63,171 nucleotides of DNA from Bacteroidaceae bacterium (GTDB lineage: Bacteria > Bacteroidota > Bacteroidia > Bacteroidales > Bacteroidaceae): the NCBI GenBank assembly GCA_017534815.1, contig JAFXVS010000026.1, forward strand, positions 1 to 63,171, written 5' to 3'. This document shows positions 9,178-19,521 of the stretch, piece by piece. The position numbers and the translations under genes were made by a program. The stretch's first letter is position 1. The number at the start of each line of letters is the position of its first letter. The notes under the pieces were generated by a model. It was not told the origin of the DNA. It was given only the letters and a program-made list of their open reading frames with translations, and ran no database searches.

Positions 9178-12100
9178 TTACTGAATGAATACCTTCTTGG
9201 TTTCAGCACCCTTCTTGATGATGTTGATGCCCTTCTGAGGAGCGCTCAACTTCACACCGTCAATGCTGTAGTACTCAACCTCTGCATCCTCTACACCTTC
9301 GCCAGCCTCTGTGATAGCGTCGATAGCTGTTGGAATTGCAGTACCGCAGTAGTAGAGCTCGAAGTCATCCAAAGTGAGAGAGCAACCACCACCAGATTCT
9401 CCCTTCTCTGCACCAAAAGTCATAGAACCACCTTCTGGCAAGTTGATGTACAACTTGGCCAAGTAGTTGTTGTAGTCATTCTCAACGGCCTTCACAACAC
9501 CAATTGTTCTCTGTGGGAAGTAGAAGGTCTTTGAAACGAAATCGCCTTCATTCTCATCAAAAACATCAACGGTAAGATTCCTATCGAATGGGACTACCTG
9601 GTAACCATATTCATCATATCCCTTGCCATTGCCGTCCCATGCATCTGAACTCACCTCATCGCTGCTTGGGAGACGATCCTCGAATTCTTTAAGGTATTCC
9701 AACTTATCAATATAAGACTTCTTGTCTCCTTCATCATACGTATACCAACCATACTCTGCATAATAAGTGAAAGTTGGTTCAGTTGTGCGGAGTGAATAGA
9801 TAGATGGTACAGGAGTTGTCTGTCTGTACTGACCGTTCTTACCTTCAGCAAAGATAGTAGCTTCCTTATCCATCCATTTTTCTGCATCAGCAATACCCTC
9901 TTCAACATCAAGATATTTCTTGAAATTATTCAGGTCAGGGAACCATCCTTCACGATACATACCATGGACACGAAGTTCATAAGTACCTGCTGGCAGACCA
10001 TTCAATGTCTGAGAGATAGAGAAGTCCTTTGAAGAACCCCAGATTTCAGCAATCGTCTTATACACTTTACCATCTTCCAGCATCTCGATACCAAGATTAT
10101 CGTTGGTGTATGTACCATCATTCTGCACCACAGTCCAGCCCTTTTCAATACCTTCAAGGAAGTCTGGGTTGATAATCACGAAGGAAACATCAACAGGATC
10201 TTCCAAAGTAGCAGTCTCGGCACCGCCAGCCTTAAACTTAGCAATGTTGTATGGAACACCAAGTGCAGTCTTGAACTCATCCAACTTTTCTACAGTTGCT
10301 ACGTTCTCTTTCAAGTAAGCATTCTGATCAGCGACAACTAATGCTACAGCCTCATCCTCAAGGAATTCACCCAAAGATTCACGATAAGTCAGATAAATTG
10401 CGTATGCTGCATAGCGGTTATCGAAGTCAATAGCATCAAGATAAGTGGCATCGTCTGCATCTTCCAAATCGCCTGTTGCCCACCATGCCGTTAACAAGAA
10501 TTCACCTGCATCATCGTTCTCGTGAGCTGAAGCCAAGTTAAAGAAGTTATCTGGAGCCTTCCAGTTCTGACCTGAAGCAGCCTTAGCCTTCGAAATATAA
10601 TCAAGAGCCTCTGTCAAGGTTTCTGAAGCAGCCTCAAACGTTTCCTTGTCTTCAACTGAAGCTGGAATCGTGTTAAGGAGATCCTGCACCTTCTTGATAT
10701 CACCCTTGAAAGTCAAATCTTCAAGACCAGTCTTTGCCTTTGTAAGATTTTCCTCCAACATAGCGTTATAGTCAGGTGTTTCTCCGTAGTAGTAAAGTTG
10801 GAAACCTGTGGCACCATAGAAAGTATCAGATGAAGCACCGATTGTAAGCTTTCCATCTTCTACATAAACAGTACCTGTAGTCAAAATCGTCCAAGTCTTT
10901 TCACGCCATGTAGAAGGTGACGCACCTCCCCAAGTAGTAGTACTTGCAGGGTACAGAGCGGTCTGCTTAGGAATATTAGCATGATCTGTGCTCTCCTTCT
11001 CACCACTGCCTGCATGGATAAAGACATACTGCAACTCTGAAATTGCCTGTGGGTTGCAAATCATACCAGACACACTATAGAATCCGTTTGGAAGACCCGT
11101 AACAGTCTGATAAATCAATTCAGGATTCCCGTCTGGATTTGCTTTCCAACCACCAATAGCAGGAAAACCATGCTGCATCGTAACAGCTGCAGGCTTGCCA
11201 TCATGCCATGTGGTAGATTTAATCACCCACTGAGCTTCTTTATATACCTCATGAGACAACTTTACGTTATCAGCAATAGGAACCCAGTCAGAGTGCTCTC
11301 CCAATGTAGCCTTATAATCCTTTTCTTGAATGGTAGCCCATGTTTTTTCTGGCTGAAGGTCAGCTTCCACACCCTCAATATCTGGGAACTTATATTCATA
11401 GGTCTTTGGAGTGTCTTCAGATGCGTCAGGATTTGTACATACCAATACAGGAGTGTACTCATTATCACAGAAGAATGGATTGTTGATGAAAGCGGAGAAG
11501 TTATAAACGCCCTTCTCTGGTGCCTGAGTCATTATATAAGCTACACGTGCTTCGTACAAAGCGGCTGTTTTCTTCTCATAAGCATCCCAATCATCTGTAC
11601 CATCATAATTATAACTATCAGAAAGAAGAGCCTCTGCCTCGTTAATAGCTGTTTCCAAATCTTCCTTTCCTGGATAATCAGTCGTTGTAACCAATGCTGT
11701 AACCGCATCAATAGCCGTTTCCAGAGCTTCCACATCATTCAATGCTTGGTTAACACCTGCCAAAAGCTTTTGGGCTTCTTCCATGACTTTAGTAACGGTT
11801 TCCATATCCATGGATTCAGGATCATCTCCATACTCTTCCACGAGCATCCCATAATCATCATACAACTTAGCCGCAATAAGTCCTGTATTATTTTCTATAA
11901 TATCTTCCAACTGCTCAAAAATATCCGCACAGTCTTCTTGTGCAGCCATCAAATCTAAACCTTCATCAGCTGGACCCTCATAGAACATCTTAAAGTTAGT
12001 TACAAAAAACGTATCAGAAGCTCTAACAGCTTTTTTAACAACACCCACTTTTACATACCCATCCGTAGTCAAAAAGAAAGTAACAGAATTATACTTTACT

Positions 12101-12768
12101 TTACCTTCCTTGTTTGGCATATATTTACCTGCATTAAACCAATCCATAGAGCCTGGGAAAGATGTAGGACCATATACACCTAATTCTGGATAGTAATAGT
12201 CATACCTATCCCAACCAGGATAACCGTCATCACCGTTGTGCAAATCATCATGAATGAGTTCTTCCTGTTCTTCGAAAAGACGTGGCATCAGAGGTTTCTT
12301 GAACTGGTGATTAGGAATGAATTCTTCGGCATCTTCATCGTACACACCATTGTAAACAGAAAGCAAAGCATTGTCTTCCCATTTGTTATTCAACCAATAC
12401 CATGCGCACTCACCTTCTTTTGACTCAGCACCAGTTTTGAAAGTGGAGTTACCAGAACTACCACAACGGTAATAGCCCTGACACTCTAATCTGTACATAC
12501 CAGCAGGAAGCCATACATACTGATAGAGATCCACGTTACTGTTGTCATAAGCCTCAAAAGCACCTCCTGTTGTCGTAGGAGAATCCATTTTGGTGGCTTT
12601 TAACGTCCAATCAGACATTGGATTTGCTGTAAAATCGAGATTACCCCAATTTAATTCGTTGGTAATCTCATCGCCCTTCGACCAGTTCGATGCGTCTGGC
12701 TTGTCCTGAGCGAACGTTGCGACAATACCCACAAGGAGCATTGAAGCGGCAAGTAGAAATTTCTTCAT
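9178..12768 (-). CDS. Secreted three-module glycan-binding-like protein
   Basis: The 1196-residue acidic protein has a signal peptide (1-20). Three beta-sandwich-like segments each open with a similar line: LPAGMYRLECQGYYR (about 90), LPNGFYSVSGMICNP (about 560) and LPAGTYELRVHGMYR (about 950). Each closes with a similar strand: FKMFYEG, FQLYYYGE and FELYYCG. They are separated by helical stretches (about 270-410 and 685-860) that resemble FIVAR-type spacers. The C-terminus carries the tail YSIDGVKL...GINIIKKG...KKVFIQ, related to the tails of the GH5, GH43 and esterase proteins. No catalytic motif is seen, so surface glycan binding or adhesion is inferred. It lies between GH97 and the divergent hybrid regulator. 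Confidence 0.75.
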   Translation of the reverse strand: MKKFLLAASMLLVGIVATFAQDKPDASNWSKGDEITNELNWGNLDFTANPMSDWTLKATKMDSPTTTGGAFEAYDNSNVDLYQYVWLPAGMYRLECQGYYRCGSSGNSTFKTGAESKEGECAWYWLNNKWEDNALLSVYNGVYDEDAEEFIPNHQFKKPLMPRLFEEQEELIHDDLHNGDDGYPGWDRYDYYYPELGVYGPTSFPGSMDWFNAGKYMPNKEGKVKYNSVTFFLTTDGYVKVGVVKKAVRASDTFFVTNFKMFYEGPADEGLDLMAAQEDCADIFEQLEDIIENNTGLIAAKLYDDYGMLVEEYGDDPESMDMETVTKVMEEAQKLLAGVNQALNDVEALETAIDAVTALVTTTDYPGKEDLETAINEAEALLSDSYNYDGTDDWDAYEKKTAALYEARVAYIMTQAPEKGVYNFSAFINNPFFCDNEYTPVLVCTNPDASEDTPKTYEYKFPDIEGVEADLQPEKTWATIQEKDYKATLGEHSDWVPIADNVKLSHEVYKEAQWVIKSTTWHDGKPAAVTMQHGFPAIGGWKANPDGNPELIYQTVTGLPNGFYSVSGMICNPQAISELQYVFIHAGSGEKESTDHANIPKQTALYPASTTTWGGASPSTWREKTWTILTTGTVYVEDGKLTIGASSDTFYGATGFQLYYYGETPDYNAMLEENLTKAKTGLEDLTFKGDIKKVQDLLNTIPASVEDKETFEAASETLTEALDYISKAKAASGQNWKAPDNFFNLASAHENDDAGEFLLTAWWATGDLEDADDATYLDAIDFDNRYAAYAIYLTYRESLGEFLEDEAVALVVADQNAYLKENVATVEKLDEFKTALGVPYNIAKFKAGGAETATLEDPVDVSFVIINPDFLEGIEKGWTVVQNDGTYTNDNLGIEMLEDGKVYKTIAEIWGSSKDFSISQTLNGLPAGTYELRVHGMYREGWFPDLNNFKKYLDVEEGIADAEKWMDKEATIFAEGKNGQYRQTTPVPSIYSLRTTEPTFTYYAEYGWYTYDEGDKKSYIDKLEYLKEFEDRLPSSDEVSSDAWDGNGKGYDEYGYQVVPFDRNLTVDVFDENEGDFVSKTFYFPQRTIGVVKAVENDYNNYLAKLYINLPEGGSMTFGAEKGESGGGCSLTLDDFELYYCGTAIPTAIDAITEAGEGVEDAEVEYYSIDGVKLSAPQKGINIIKKGAETKKVFIQ

Positions 12769-12842
12769 AATGGAAAAAATTTTGAAGTGAATAAAAGATT
12801 TAGTTTATAAAGTTTTTTGTTGCTTTTCTGTGAAAAGTGCTG

Positions 12843-12873
12843 CAAAAGTAGAAACTTTTCAAAAAAGATACAA
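12843..12873 (-). promoter_or_regulatory. Promoter of the three-module protein gene
   Basis: On the minus strand TTG (12871-12873), a 20-bp spacer and TACTTTTG (12843-12850) form a complete Bacteroidetes promoter about 75 bp before the start codon. Confidence 0.7.
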
Positions 12874-12987
12874 GTATACTTTACATTTGCTATAATGTTG
12901 GTTACATATCTTATAATAATAAAACATGCGTGTTTCATAACCTAAAAAGGATGTTTCGGCATGTAACGTACAAAAAAATCCTCCAAA

Positions 12988-13021
12988 TTTGTGCTCATGT
13001 TACAAAAATATCGTATCTTTG
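12988..13021 (+). promoter_or_regulatory. Promoter of the hybrid sensor-regulator gene
   Basis: TTTG (12988-12991) and TATCTTTG (13014-13021) are separated by 22 bp, slightly longer than usual, 45 bp before the ATG at 13067. It is divergent from the promoter at 12843-12873. Confidence 0.6.
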
Positions 13022-13066
13022 CCACGAAAAAAGTAGTTGAGTAACTAACTAACAACATAAAAAGCC

Positions 13067-16000
13067 ATGAAGTATAGATTCATCGGTTGCATATTATTAG
13101 CCTGTTTATGTGTTTTACCACAAAGGCTAACAGCACAGGTCATTCGACTGTACACGACACAACACGGATTGAAGACGAACAACTGCTATAGTGTGGATCT
13201 CGACTCCCGCGGATTTGTATGGGTGTCGGGCACCAACGCTTTGGGATTATTCGACGGCACAAAGTTTCAGTATTTGCCCACCACTACTGAAGATGGCAGG
13301 TCTCTTTTCCAGATGTCACACGGCGTCAGCGAGGCGGGTGACAACAAGTTCTGGGTATATACCACCCATGGTCTCTTCCTGCTCGATGCTCGCACAATGC
13401 ACTTTGAACACATCTTCCTAAGTGTGGAAGAGGACAGCATCTATGGATTCTCCGCCAACAACGTCATCGATTATCCCAAGCAGGACTACAAATTGGTGAC
13501 GACGGACGGGTTCGATTCCTACCTACTGAACACGAAAACGCTGAAGGTGGACAAAGAGATGTCAGAAAAACTGAACAAGGCACTCTTGGAGTCTTTCATT
13601 GACCATCCTGTCATCGATAAGCAGCAGAGACTTTGGGCAGTGGGACGCAACATCAAATTGGTGTGCATCAATCTGAAGAACTTCAAACCTTGTCCCATCA
13701 ACTACACCCCACAGGCGGCTGCCATCATGGAGAACAGCAGCATCACCCGTCTGTTGGAAACGGAGGATGGAATGCTCATCGGCACCAATCACGGAATGCT
13801 CATCTACGACGAGAAAGAAAACCTGATCCATGAGTCGGATGCCTACACTGGTGACTTGTTTGTACGCTCCATTCTGCGAACCCACGACAATCGCATCTTG
13901 GTGGGTACAGACGGACGAGGCATCTGGGAATACAAGAAAACGGGCGAGGTCTATTCCATTGACGCCCTCTATGACAAGACTTCTGACTTCAACATCGCCT
14001 ACGGCAAGGTGGTAGATATGAAAGAAGACAAGAAGGGTAACATCATCGCCGCCTTCCTGCAAAAGGGATTGGTGGTCATCCCTCCACAGAACGACTACTT
14101 CCACTATCATGCCATTTCGCCTCAAAACAATCTGACCAACGCCACCTGCATCACCTCCATGACCATCGACGCACAAGAGAACTATTGGGTGGCAACAGAC
14201 GGCTGTGGCGTGTTCACGACTGACGGCATGAAACTGGCTACAGCACACCCTATCAACAACGGCCTGAACTCCATGTTGGTGCAGGACATCAAGATTGACC
14301 AGCATGGAACGGTGTGGGTAGGTACCTACGGAGGAGGTGTACAATGGTGGGAGAATGGCAAATGGACAAATCGAGGACTGGAGGAAATCAGCCAGGAACT
14401 GGTGATGACCATGTGTTACAATGCTGAAGAGGACAAACTCCTGATCGGCACCAACGGACACGGCATCATCTGCATCAACGTACAGGACAAGACCTTTAAC
14501 CGGTTGACCTTCCCCTTCTCCTACAACCAATGGGTGAGTAGCCTGCTGCAAGACACGCAGGGCACATTGTGGGTGGGTTCCAGCACGGGTGTCTTCTCCT
14601 ACAACGCACAAAGCGGCAAACACGAGGACATCACCCTCAATGGCAACCGTATCAGCAACTCGCATGCCATCCAGCAAGATGGTGACAATATCCTCATCGC
14701 CAGCGAAGACGGACTCATTATATATAATATAAAGACTAAGGAGCAGGAACTGATTGCCAAAGAACAGGGACTCTCGTGTCCTTCCATCAACACCATCACC
14801 ACAACGGACGCACACATCTGGGTTGCTACACGCACCAATATTGCATCAGTCGATAAGCGAACTCGTGAGGTGCGCAACTACTCGTCCTTTAGCGGCTATG
14901 AGGTAGGTGAGTTCCATCGCAACTCCTTCGTGAAACCAGGACACGGCTACATCCTCTTTGGTGGCGATAACGGCATCATCTGCTTCACCCCCAAACTCAT
15001 TGCCAACCGTCCCACCAAATTGGAACCCGTCTATTTCACCAACTTTACCACCCCGCTGAACACAGAAAAGATGGATGCCAGCATCTTCTATGCCAAGGAC
15101 ATATGGTTAGAGCACGACAACGGCACGTTCAGCATCGAGTTCTCCTCTGTAGAACTGGGTGATCCTGAACGCATCCACTACGAATATATCTTGGAAGGAT
15201 TGGAAAGCCAATGGCACACGGATGTGACCACTCCCAATGCCCGTTTCTCGTCCTTGCCTCCTGGCAACTACACCTTCAGAGTACGTGCCTATTTAGAGGA
15301 TTTGCCTACAGAATGCACAGAGAATGCCATCAACATCCACGTGGCTGCTCCTTGGTATGCCACCTTCTGGGCGTTCCTCATCTATACTCTCATCGCACTC
15401 GCCATCGCCTACTTCATCTATCACCAAATCAAGATGCGCAAGCAGCAGAAGGAACAACTGCGCCAGACGGATGAGCAGAACCGCATGAAGGAGGAGAAAC
15501 TGAACCTCTTCACTTCCATCGCCCACGAATTGCGTTCACCGCTGACCATGATTGAATCGCCGCTGAAGCAATTAATGATGGAGGATGACAATATGGAGCA
15601 TCAGGAACTGTATGAAGTGATGCAGCACAACTGCGACCGTCTGTTGGGCATCGTCAAGCAAATCACGGATATCCGCAAGATTGACTCAGGACAGATGGTG
15701 CTGCACTTGGAGGAGCACGACTATGTGGAGTATGCCAACGAGGTGTTTGAGCAGTTCCAAGGTATCGCCAAAGTGAAGGAGATTACCTTCGACATTGAGC
15801 ACAGCGAAGAGGAATTGCCCATGATGATGGATGTCACTCATTTCGAGAAGATCATCACTAACCTACTGAGCAATGCCTTCAAGTTCACGCCTCAGGGTGG
15901 CAAGGTGATTGCCAAGAGCGGCCTGGAAGACAATAAGGTGGTGCTGCGCTTCTACAATAGTGGGTCACAATTCTCAGAAGAAGACCTGAAGCATCTGTGG

Positions 16001-16984
16001 GAACGCTTCTATCAGGGTAGTGCCGGCGTTGATGCCAATGGTTCAGGCATTGGACTGAATCTGGTACACGAACTGGTGAACCTCCATCATGGCTCCATCG
16101 AAGCGCAGAACGTGGATCCTGTGGGTGTAGAATTTGTGGTGCGCTTCCCTTACTTCAACGGTCTGCAACCCAACACCAACCATACTCGTTCTACTTTATT
16201 GCTGGTGGATGATGACTTGGAACTCTCGAACTTCATGAGTGACCAGTTAGGAAAGGATTATAACATTTTGACGGCTTATTCAGGCAACAGTGCCTGGAAA
16301 AAGGTGCTGAGCCAACGTCCTGACGTAGTCATCACCGACTATCGAATGCCTGACGGCAACGGCATGGAACTATGTATGCAAATCAAGTCGAATCCTGAAA
16401 CGGAGAATATCCCTGTTATTCTGCTGACAGGCGAAGGCGACGAATCCTTGCAGCTGCAAAGCCTCAAGGTGCAGGTGGATCATTATTTAGAGAAACCTGT
16501 CAATATGGTCATCCTCCGTTCAGCCATCAGTCAAGTGCTGCGCGTCAGACAAGCTGTGCGCAATAAGGTAAATCGCGACAAGACGGTGAGCGACATCCCC
16601 AAGCCTATTTTGGAGAACGCACAGGAGAAATTCTTCGACCGTGTGAACGACATCATCAAGAAGCACTTGGACGAATCAGACTTCTCTGTGCAGCAACTCA
16701 GCGAAGAAGTGGGCATCAGCCGTGTACACCTGAACCGCAAGATGAAGACCCGCTATGGCGTATCGCCCAATATCTTCATCCGCTCTTTCCGTCTGAAACA
16801 GGCAGCTTACCTGTTGGCATACAACAAGGCGAACGTGAGCGAAGTGGCATACGCCGTCGGCTTCTCCAGCCACTCCTACTTCACGACCGCCTTCCGTGAG
16901 CAATTCGGCATGTCTCCCAAAGAGTTTATTGCCTTCTACTCAGAAGAAGAACACAAGGAGGCATTGCAGAAGTTATTAGAATAA
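13067..16984 (+). CDS. Hybrid two-component system sensor/regulator (HTCS)
   Basis: The 1305-residue one-protein signalling system begins with a signal peptide (1-24). A periplasmic two-propeller sensor of Reg_prop repeats follows (VWVGTYGGGVQWW, LWVGSSTG), then a YYY domain (about 670-755) and one membrane span (about 764-785). Next come a HisKA domain with phospho-His820 in HELRSP, a HATPase domain, and a receiver with LLLVDDD, phospho-Asp1091 in TDYRMPDGNG and Lys in LEKP. A C-terminal AraC-type double helix-turn-helix (about 1200-1290) completes it. Such proteins bind a breakdown oligosaccharide in the periplasm and activate nearby polysaccharide genes. It faces the esterase-GH5-GH43-GH3 series and is divergent from the three-module protein gene, so it probably controls one or both flanks. 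Confidence 0.95.
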   Translation: MKYRFIGCILLACLCVLPQRLTAQVIRLYTTQHGLKTNNCYSVDLDSRGFVWVSGTNALGLFDGTKFQYLPTTTEDGRSLFQMSHGVSEAGDNKFWVYTTHGLFLLDARTMHFEHIFLSVEEDSIYGFSANNVIDYPKQDYKLVTTDGFDSYLLNTKTLKVDKEMSEKLNKALLESFIDHPVIDKQQRLWAVGRNIKLVCINLKNFKPCPINYTPQAAAIMENSSITRLLETEDGMLIGTNHGMLIYDEKENLIHESDAYTGDLFVRSILRTHDNRILVGTDGRGIWEYKKTGEVYSIDALYDKTSDFNIAYGKVVDMKEDKKGNIIAAFLQKGLVVIPPQNDYFHYHAISPQNNLTNATCITSMTIDAQENYWVATDGCGVFTTDGMKLATAHPINNGLNSMLVQDIKIDQHGTVWVGTYGGGVQWWENGKWTNRGLEEISQELVMTMCYNAEEDKLLIGTNGHGIICINVQDKTFNRLTFPFSYNQWVSSLLQDTQGTLWVGSSTGVFSYNAQSGKHEDITLNGNRISNSHAIQQDGDNILIASEDGLIIYNIKTKEQELIAKEQGLSCPSINTITTTDAHIWVATRTNIASVDKRTREVRNYSSFSGYEVGEFHRNSFVKPGHGYILFGGDNGIICFTPKLIANRPTKLEPVYFTNFTTPLNTEKMDASIFYAKDIWLEHDNGTFSIEFSSVELGDPERIHYEYILEGLESQWHTDVTTPNARFSSLPPGNYTFRVRAYLEDLPTECTENAINIHVAAPWYATFWAFLIYTLIALAIAYFIYHQIKMRKQQKEQLRQTDEQNRMKEEKLNLFTSIAHELRSPLTMIESPLKQLMMEDDNMEHQELYEVMQHNCDRLLGIVKQITDIRKIDSGQMVLHLEEHDYVEYANEVFEQFQGIAKVKEITFDIEHSEEELPMMMDVTHFEKIITNLLSNAFKFTPQGGKVIAKSGLEDNKVVLRFYNSGSQFSEEDLKHLWERFYQGSAGVDANGSGIGLNLVHELVNLHHGSIEAQNVDPVGVEFVVRFPYFNGLQPNTNHTRSTLLLVDDDLELSNFMSDQLGKDYNILTAYSGNSAWKKVLSQRPDVVITDYRMPDGNGMELCMQIKSNPETENIPVILLTGEGDESLQLQSLKVQVDHYLEKPVNMVILRSAISQVLRVRQAVRNKVNRDKTVSDIPKPILENAQEKFFDRVNDIIKKHLDESDFSVQQLSEEVGISRVHLNRKMKTRYGVSPNIFIRSFRLKQAAYLLAYNKANVSEVAYAVGFSSHSYFTTAFREQFGMSPKEFIAFYSEEEHKEALQKLLE

Positions 16985-16985
16985 A

Positions 16986-17027
16986 TTGAAGCGATGTTGC
17001 GCCAAGCAACATCGCTTCAATTATTTT
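16986..17027. terminator. Terminator between HTCS and esterase genes
   Basis: A perfect 15-bp stem (16986-17000 with 17006-17020) with a GCCAA loop is followed by TTATTTT. It is preceded by ATAAA, so it can serve both convergent transcripts. Confidence 0.85.
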
Positions 17028-17061
17028 CGTAATAACGTGATTACGTGATATCGTTATAACG
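17028..17061. repeat. Short intergenic repeat rich in ACGTGATT
   Basis: The stretch contains overlapping copies of ACGTGAT and TAACG words, including CGTAATAACGTGATTACG, an imperfect inverted repeat. A related stretch with the shared word GACGTGATTACG or its near form occurs at 38224-38257. Confidence 0.5.
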
Positions 17062-17064
17062 AAT

Positions 17065-19500
17065 TTATTGAATCAAGACCTTCTTGCGATCTGACTTTCT
17101 GATGTAGATGCCCCTAGTTGGGTTCTCAACCGGTCTGCCTTGCAAGTCGAGGTAGATTTCTTCAGCATCTTCTGTGACTGGAAGAACTGACTCGATGTCT
17201 GTAGGATTCAGTTCTTCATCATCACTCAGATAAAGCTCTTTGATGTAAAGTAGTTCGTTCTGATTAGCCTCAAAGCCTACCATATAGATGTGTGAGGGGT
17301 CAACCTGCTTGCCTTCCTTTGTGGTCATCTCAGCCAATGGAATCTTGATCTTGTCTGTCGTTTTGGGCATGTCCTGAATATAACAAGGATTGAGGTAGTC
17401 ATCAGTGTCGTAAATTCTAAGTGTTGGATTGCTGGATGATGGCCTACGTCTAAACTGCACCACCAAGTACTTGTGAGCAGAGAAGTCAACACCCTTGCTG
17501 TAACGCCAACCACCAAAGCCTCTTGTTCCATCCCATGTGTCCGTTGTCTTAAATGAAGAAGCAATAGAATTTACCGTGAATTGTCCTGTCAGATAGAGCG
17601 ATGGATTGAAAGCTTCCGTACTCAAAGGGAAGTATGTTTCAGAGGTGTCGAAGTCAATCTCTTTCTTCTGATCCAAAATCTCCAGCATCTTCTGGGCATA
17701 ACGCTTACCGATTATACGATACCCTTCGGCGGTGAAGTGAAGGTGGTCAGCAGCACCTGGGCAGCCTTCAGAAGAAATCACGTATGAGTTAGGAATGACA
17801 GAAGCTGTCTTGGCAATCACTTCATTGTGTCCTGAACAATATCCATCACGCAATGTTTCACCAATGAGCAATGGCACTTCCTCTTCGTTCAAACCAAGCT
17901 CGTTGAGCAGACGAATATAAACGCGCTTCACCTTGACAGGCCAGTCATGCTGACCGTTGTTGGAACATCCCTGATGGAGCAAGATACCCTTGATCACACC
18001 CTTCTGTTGTGCCTTCTTCGCCATGTTAACCAACACCCTGAAAGGATTGTTGTTGTATGCTGCACAGTAACTCTTGAACCATGACTCGGCATTTTTGATT
18101 TGATCGGCACACTTATCCTCGTCAAAAAGTTCGATGGCACATCCACCGACAGCCACATTGAGAACACCCACCTTGATGCTCTCAGGCAGGTTCGCCACCA
18201 TCTCACGACCAAAATAGTCTGCAGGGGTCAGATTGACACCAATAGACGGCATCTCACGACAAAGTGGAGGATAAGCTGTGTACCAAGTACCCTTCGTTCT
18301 ATTGGCATTCGGCTGATCCACACATGCCAGCATCCTAAAGCGTGAATCAACATTCACCTTATCCTTGGACTCAGCCGCAGCATTGCCCTCCATATTGGAC
18401 TGACCAAAACAGAGGTAGATGTGGAAGTTGGGGTCAAAGTCCCGAGGCTGCTCCATCGTTCCTGTGTTCACAACCTCGACTCTCGTCTTATCCTTTACAG
18501 CATTTTCAAAAAGGGATATCAGCTTATTCATCCTACTCAACGCATTTGTCTTTTTGGTGTCAGTATCCATTTTTTCAGGCGCATAATCCTCCACATACTT
18601 CTTCAACGTAGTATAGGTACTCTTACTTGTAACCTCTGGTGTGTCCTTCCAATCAATCATCAAAGACTCAGCCTTATCATAGACTTGCTGATACTCTTCA
18701 TCCAACGTCAGCAGACTGTATTGCTTACAGAAATTCCAAATCTCTTGAGAATTGCCATCCATTGGCCAGTGACCACCATTATTATAGGAGAATAACTCTA
18801 CACAACCACCATTCGGACCACCACTCCATACTTCCTTGTCACCAGAATACCAGCTGTTTGTATAGGTCTTGTAGTTGGGGGTTATCGTATATTCAGTGTT
18901 GCCGTTCAAAACTGTCGCCATCTTCTCCACATATCCATGGATATCATATGGCTTATATTTAAATGTACTGTCAGCATAAGCATGACAGTGAATGAGGTTG
19001 ACGGGCTTTTTGCACTCGTTCCAGGGCTGCCCACCCTGTTGTATGCCGCTGGTGGGTGCGAAAGCGGCAATCTTGTCCTGAACGTTGGCCATACAGTGGT
19101 ACATGAGCATGGAACCCATGGAGAACCCAGACCAATAAACACGAGATTTGTTAATACCATATTTATCATGCATCTCATCAATGGTCTGAAGCACAAAGTC
19201 CTGGTCTTTCGTACCCCATATATCCCAAGTGTTGCCATCGCTACGCAGATAAGTAACGATGAATTTCTCGTTGTCAATCAAATTATAGAATTTGTCTGAA
19301 TCGTACTGATATTCTGGGTCTTGGTTCATACCATGAGTGACAATCATCAAAGGCATGTTCTGTTGTGTCGTATTAGGGGTAAATACCACCATGTTACGCT
19401 TTTGACCGTTAACTGTGATGTCAATACTTACCTTCTTATAGGCATGCATGGACAACACACATACCACAGCACAAACCAAGATAGTAAATAGACGTTTCAT
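17065..19500 (-). CDS. Two-domain esterase: CE1-like plus CE6/SASA-like
   Basis: The 811-residue secreted protein has a signal peptide (1-20). Domain 1 (about 21-265) is an alpha/beta-hydrolase of the feruloyl esterase / PHB-depolymerase type, with apparent triad Ser127 (GFSMGS), Asp177 and His244 (NGGHWP). A helical linker follows. Domain 2 (about 356-610) is a SGNH hydrolase of the SASA / acetyl-xylan esterase (CE6-like) type, with Ser368 in FGQSNM, LLHQG (507-511), Asp585 and His588 in DHLH. A beta-rich module (about 626-761) and a sorting-like tail (782-811) end it. It probably removes ferulic acid and acetyl groups from xylan at the cell surface. It follows GH5 by 81 bp on the same strand. 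Confidence 0.88.
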   Translation of the reverse strand: MKRLFTILVCAVVCVLSMHAYKKVSIDITVNGQKRNMVVFTPNTTQQNMPLMIVTHGMNQDPEYQYDSDKFYNLIDNEKFIVTYLRSDGNTWDIWGTKDQDFVLQTIDEMHDKYGINKSRVYWSGFSMGSMLMYHCMANVQDKIAAFAPTSGIQQGGQPWNECKKPVNLIHCHAYADSTFKYKPYDIHGYVEKMATVLNGNTEYTITPNYKTYTNSWYSGDKEVWSGGPNGGCVELFSYNNGGHWPMDGNSQEIWNFCKQYSLLTLDEEYQQVYDKAESLMIDWKDTPEVTSKSTYTTLKKYVEDYAPEKMDTDTKKTNALSRMNKLISLFENAVKDKTRVEVVNTGTMEQPRDFDPNFHIYLCFGQSNMEGNAAAESKDKVNVDSRFRMLACVDQPNANRTKGTWYTAYPPLCREMPSIGVNLTPADYFGREMVANLPESIKVGVLNVAVGGCAIELFDEDKCADQIKNAESWFKSYCAAYNNNPFRVLVNMAKKAQQKGVIKGILLHQGCSNNGQHDWPVKVKRVYIRLLNELGLNEEEVPLLIGETLRDGYCSGHNEVIAKTASVIPNSYVISSEGCPGAADHLHFTAEGYRIIGKRYAQKMLEILDQKKEIDFDTSETYFPLSTEAFNPSLYLTGQFTVNSIASSFKTTDTWDGTRGFGGWRYSKGVDFSAHKYLVVQFRRRPSSSNPTLRIYDTDDYLNPCYIQDMPKTTDKIKIPLAEMTTKEGKQVDPSHIYMVGFEANQNELLYIKELYLSDDEELNPTDIESVLPVTEDAEEIYLDLQGRPVENPTRGIYIRKSDRKKVLIQ

Positions 19501-19521
19501 ATTATAAGAATTTTGTTTTAA

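Noticed and set aside
13562-14815. 417-codon frame opposite the HTCS sensor
   Set aside because: Antisense to the beta-propeller part of a clear HTCS gene.
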